From: Aliivibrio_A sp016764915
Lineage (GTDB): Bacteria > Pseudomonadota > Gammaproteobacteria > Enterobacterales > Vibrionaceae
Direction: 5' to 3'
NCBI GenBank assembly: GCA_965224595.1
Contig: OZ245058.1
Coordinates: 2,852,001-2,916,000 of the forward strand
DNA length: 64,000 nt
Shown: piece after piece, positions 62,901 to 64,000 of the stretch
Numbering within the stretch: the first letter of the stretch is position 1
Layout: the number at the start of each line of letters is the position of its first letter
Made by a program: the position numbers and the translations under genes
The notes under the pieces: model-generated
Databases searched by the model: none
Told to the model about the DNA's origin: nothing
The model's input: only the letters and a program-made list of their open reading frames with translations

Positions 62901-63024
62901 TGGTCATGTCTGGGTATTCACGAACTTGCATCTTAAAAATTGCCTGGAAGCCAAGCAAAGCGATTAAGAAGCTGATCGATACCGCTAAAACAGGACGTTT
63001 AATGAAAATATCAGTAAAGCGCAT
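59905..63024 (-). CDS. vexB: RND multidrug efflux permease (VexB-like)
   Basis: A 1,039-residue inner-membrane drug/proton antiporter of the HAE1 family. It shows N-terminal MRFTDIFIKRPVLAVSISFL, two periplasmic porter loops, and the TM4 motif GLVVDDAIVVLENVDRH with the paired aspartates needed for proton transfer. The TM10-11 lysine region reads LIGLITKHGILICEVAKE. Length is normal. It is transcribed after the adaptor gene with 11 bp between them. A vexAB pair next to ilvC and ubiK is the V. cholerae order, where VexAB gives bile and detergent resistance; the symbol rests on that synteny. No TolC-type gene is in the window. Confidence 0.92.
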   Translation of the reverse strand: MRFTDIFIKRPVLAVSISFLIALLGFQAIFKMQVREYPDMTNTVVTVTTSYYGASANLIQGFITQPLEQAVAQADNIDYMTSASVLGKSTITVNMKLNTDPNAALADILAKTNSVRSQLPKESEDPTVTMSTGSTTAVLYIGFTSDELSSSQITDYLERVINPQLFTVNGVSKVDLYGGMKYALRVWLDPAKMAAFDLTATDVMSVLNANNYQSATGQATGEFVLYNGSANTQVSSTDELEKLVVSSEKGKVIRLGNIAKVNLEKSHDIYRASANGQEAVVAAINAAPSANPINIAADVMEILPELERNMPNNIKMNIMYDSTIAINESIQEVIKTIVEAALIVLIVITLFLGSLRAVLIPIITIPLSLIGVALVMQIFGFSWNLMTLLAMVLAIGLVVDDAIVVLENVDRHIKLGESPFRAAIIGTREIAVPVIAMTLTLGAVYAPIAMMGGITGSLFKEFSLTLAGAVFVSGIIALTLSPMMCSVMLQANAKPSKFETVVHSLLDRMTNRYEKMLGAVMLHRPVFIAFAVIVFASLPLLFKFIPSELAPSEDKGVVMMMGTAPSNANLDYIQAGMNKVDQMLIDQDEIAFAQIFSGVPNSNQAFGIASMVPWSERETSQADIVKRIATLVKDIPEMSVTAFQMPELPGAGSGLPIQFVITTPNNFESLFQVASDVLTGVKTSPLFVYSDLDLNYDSATMKINIDKDKAGAYGVTMQDIGITLGTMMSDGYVNRIDLNGRSYEVIPQVERKYRLNPESMKGYYVRAANGESIPLGSLIKIDVVAEPRALPHFNQLNSATVGAVPSPTVAMGDAINWFNTVAVDKLPNGYSYDFMGESRQYVTEGNALYTTFALALAIIYLVLAIQFESLRDPLVILVSVPLAICGALITLAWGAATMNIYSQVGLITLIGLITKHGILICEVAKEEQLLHKKDRIAAVTEAAKVRLRPILMTTAAMIAGLIPLMYATGAGAAQRFSIGVVIVSGLAIGTVFTLFVLPVIYSYLASIHKPLPVFVEDKDLEKLARVDEARLAMKENRAD

Positions 63025-63035
63025 ACGTCCTCCGG

Positions 63036-64000
63036 TTACAGCATTGGTGTTTCAGCAGGGGCATTGAGAGCATCGCTTTCAACAATTCTCACTTTAGCAC
63101 CATTACTCAGACGAACTTGACCTGAAGTAACGACCTTATCTCCAACGTTCACACCCTCTAAGATATGAGCAATGTCTTTAATACGTTCGCCAATTTTCAC
63201 TACATGCTGCCGTACGCGCTGTACACCATCTTCTTCTGAGATGACATAAACGTTATCGCCGTAAAGTGTGAACGTAATGGAGGTTTGTGGCAGCGTAATT
63301 TGATCTTTAATGGTTGGTAAGATCACATGCGCACGAGCAAACATTCCAGAACGAAGTTGACCTTCATTGTTTGGAATATCAGCTTGAATCTGTATCAAAC
63401 CACTTTGATAATTTACCGCAGGTTCGATCGCGCTGATAGATCCTTTAAACGGACTTTCAGGGTAAGCATCAACAAAGATATCGACTTCTTGACCAAGGGT
63501 GATTTTAGAGATGTCCGTTTGCGGAATCGTAAAACGAAGACGCATTAGACTGGTATCTTCTAAACGAACAATATCATCCCCGGATTGAATGTACTGACCC
63601 AAGAAGACATTACGTAAACCGATGATACCGGAGAATGGCGCTTTAATTTCGCGACGAGCAATGGTGGCTTTCAATCCTTGAATTTCAGCTGTTAATGAGT
63701 GGTAGTTAGACTCAGCTTCATCCAAAGCTTCTTTGGAAACAGACCCTTTTGTATATAGGCCTTGGTAGCGCTTGAATTTTGCTTTGATTGCCGGCATTTT
63801 AGCTTGAGAGCTTTTCAAGTTGGCTTTTTCAACTTCAGAATCTAATGAGATAATTGGATCGCCAGTAGTTATCTGATTTCCAGATTCAAATGCGATGCTT
63901 TTGATGATGCCATTGACTTCAGTTGAAATGGTGACACCTTGATTAGGTTCAATAAACCCAATAGCTTCAATAGCTGGAATCCAATCTACCGTTTTCACAT
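63036..64000 (-). CDS. vexA: RND efflux periplasmic adaptor (VexA-like), N-terminus beyond window
   Basis: At least 320 residues of a membrane-fusion protein that links the permease to the outer-membrane channel. The lipoyl half-motifs (NQGVTISTEVNGIIKSIAFE), the helical hairpin (YQGLYTKGSVSKEALDEAES) and the second lipoyl part APFSGIIGLRNVFLGQYIQSGD are present, then beta-barrel domains. The frame is open to the window edge. The methionine at 63,998 is probably internal, because the usual signal sequence and ~30-40 residues are missing. It is in one operon with the permease gene. Confidence 0.92.
   Translation of the reverse strand, partial: VKTVDWIPAIEAIGFIEPNQGVTISTEVNGIIKSIAFESGNQITTGDPIISLDSEVEKANLKSSQAKMPAIKAKFKRYQGLYTKGSVSKEALDEAESNYHSLTAEIQGLKATIARREIKAPFSGIIGLRNVFLGQYIQSGDDIVRLEDTSLMRLRFTIPQTDISKITLGQEVDIFVDAYPESPFKGSISAIEPAVNYQSGLIQIQADIPNNEGQLRSGMFARAHVILPTIKDQITLPQTSITFTLYGDNVYVISEEDGVQRVRQHVVKIGERIKDIAHILEGVNVGDKVVTSGQVRLSNGAKVRIVESDALNAPAETPML

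Overview
The window looks like a Vibrionaceae chromosome. The evidence is the ilvGMED and ilvYC gene orders, the def-fmt-rsmB-trkA-trkH and dprA-smg-purE-tsaC-aroE blocks, the rRNA operons, a vexAB-type RND pump next to ilvC-ubiK, and a V. cholerae repeat (VCR)-like attC site. I cannot fix the genus from sequence alone.

Region 1 (1-4,540, minus strand) is the head of the ilvLGMED(A) branched-chain amino acid operon. It has a readable leader peptide (14 of 26 residues are Ile, Val or Leu) and an attenuator terminator. ilvD runs off the left edge.

Region 2 (4,722-30,009) is comM, split by a mobile island of about 23.8 kb (about 5,310-29,067). The island starts with a four-gene recombination module: three large tyrosine-recombinase-like proteins, the second lacking the usual catalytic residues, and a coiled-coil protein. 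This matches the Gamma-Mobile-Trio (GMT) type of island and also parallels Tn554 tnpABC. The cargo is AT-rich and looks defensive: an XRE regulator with an SF2 helicase operon (the helicase broken by an IS21-family element), a HEPN-motif protein preceded by a tRNA-like RNA with an expanded anticodon loop, an MBL-fold hydrolase, a PD-(D/E)xK-like nuclease, a proteasome/HslV-like Ntn-hydrolase homologue, a TIR-like protein, a CBS-HEPN fusion and several unknown proteins. A VCR-like attC site follows the TIR gene. Three attC-like sites on the minus strand bracket a small cluster of unknown genes. The island therefore seems to have captured superintegron cassettes without an integron integrase. 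A 92-bp structured repeat occurs twice in direct orientation.

Region 3 (30,075-45,603) is ordinary core chromosome: a lipoprotein DsbA with srkA, ccoG, yihD, trhA, the def-fmt-rsmB-trkA-trkH operon, and divergently dprA-smg-(Zn-finger protein)-purE-tsaC-aroE-(DUF1488). purE stands without purK.

Region 4 (45,700-56,980) holds two tandem rRNA operons. Their 16S, 23S and 5S genes are almost identical but the spacers differ: tRNA-Glu in the first, none in the second. The second ends 5S-tRNA-Thr-5S.

Region 5 (56,994-64,000) holds ilvY, divergent from ilvC with a candidate IlvY operator between them, then ubiK and a VexAB-like RND efflux pair whose adaptor runs off the right edge.
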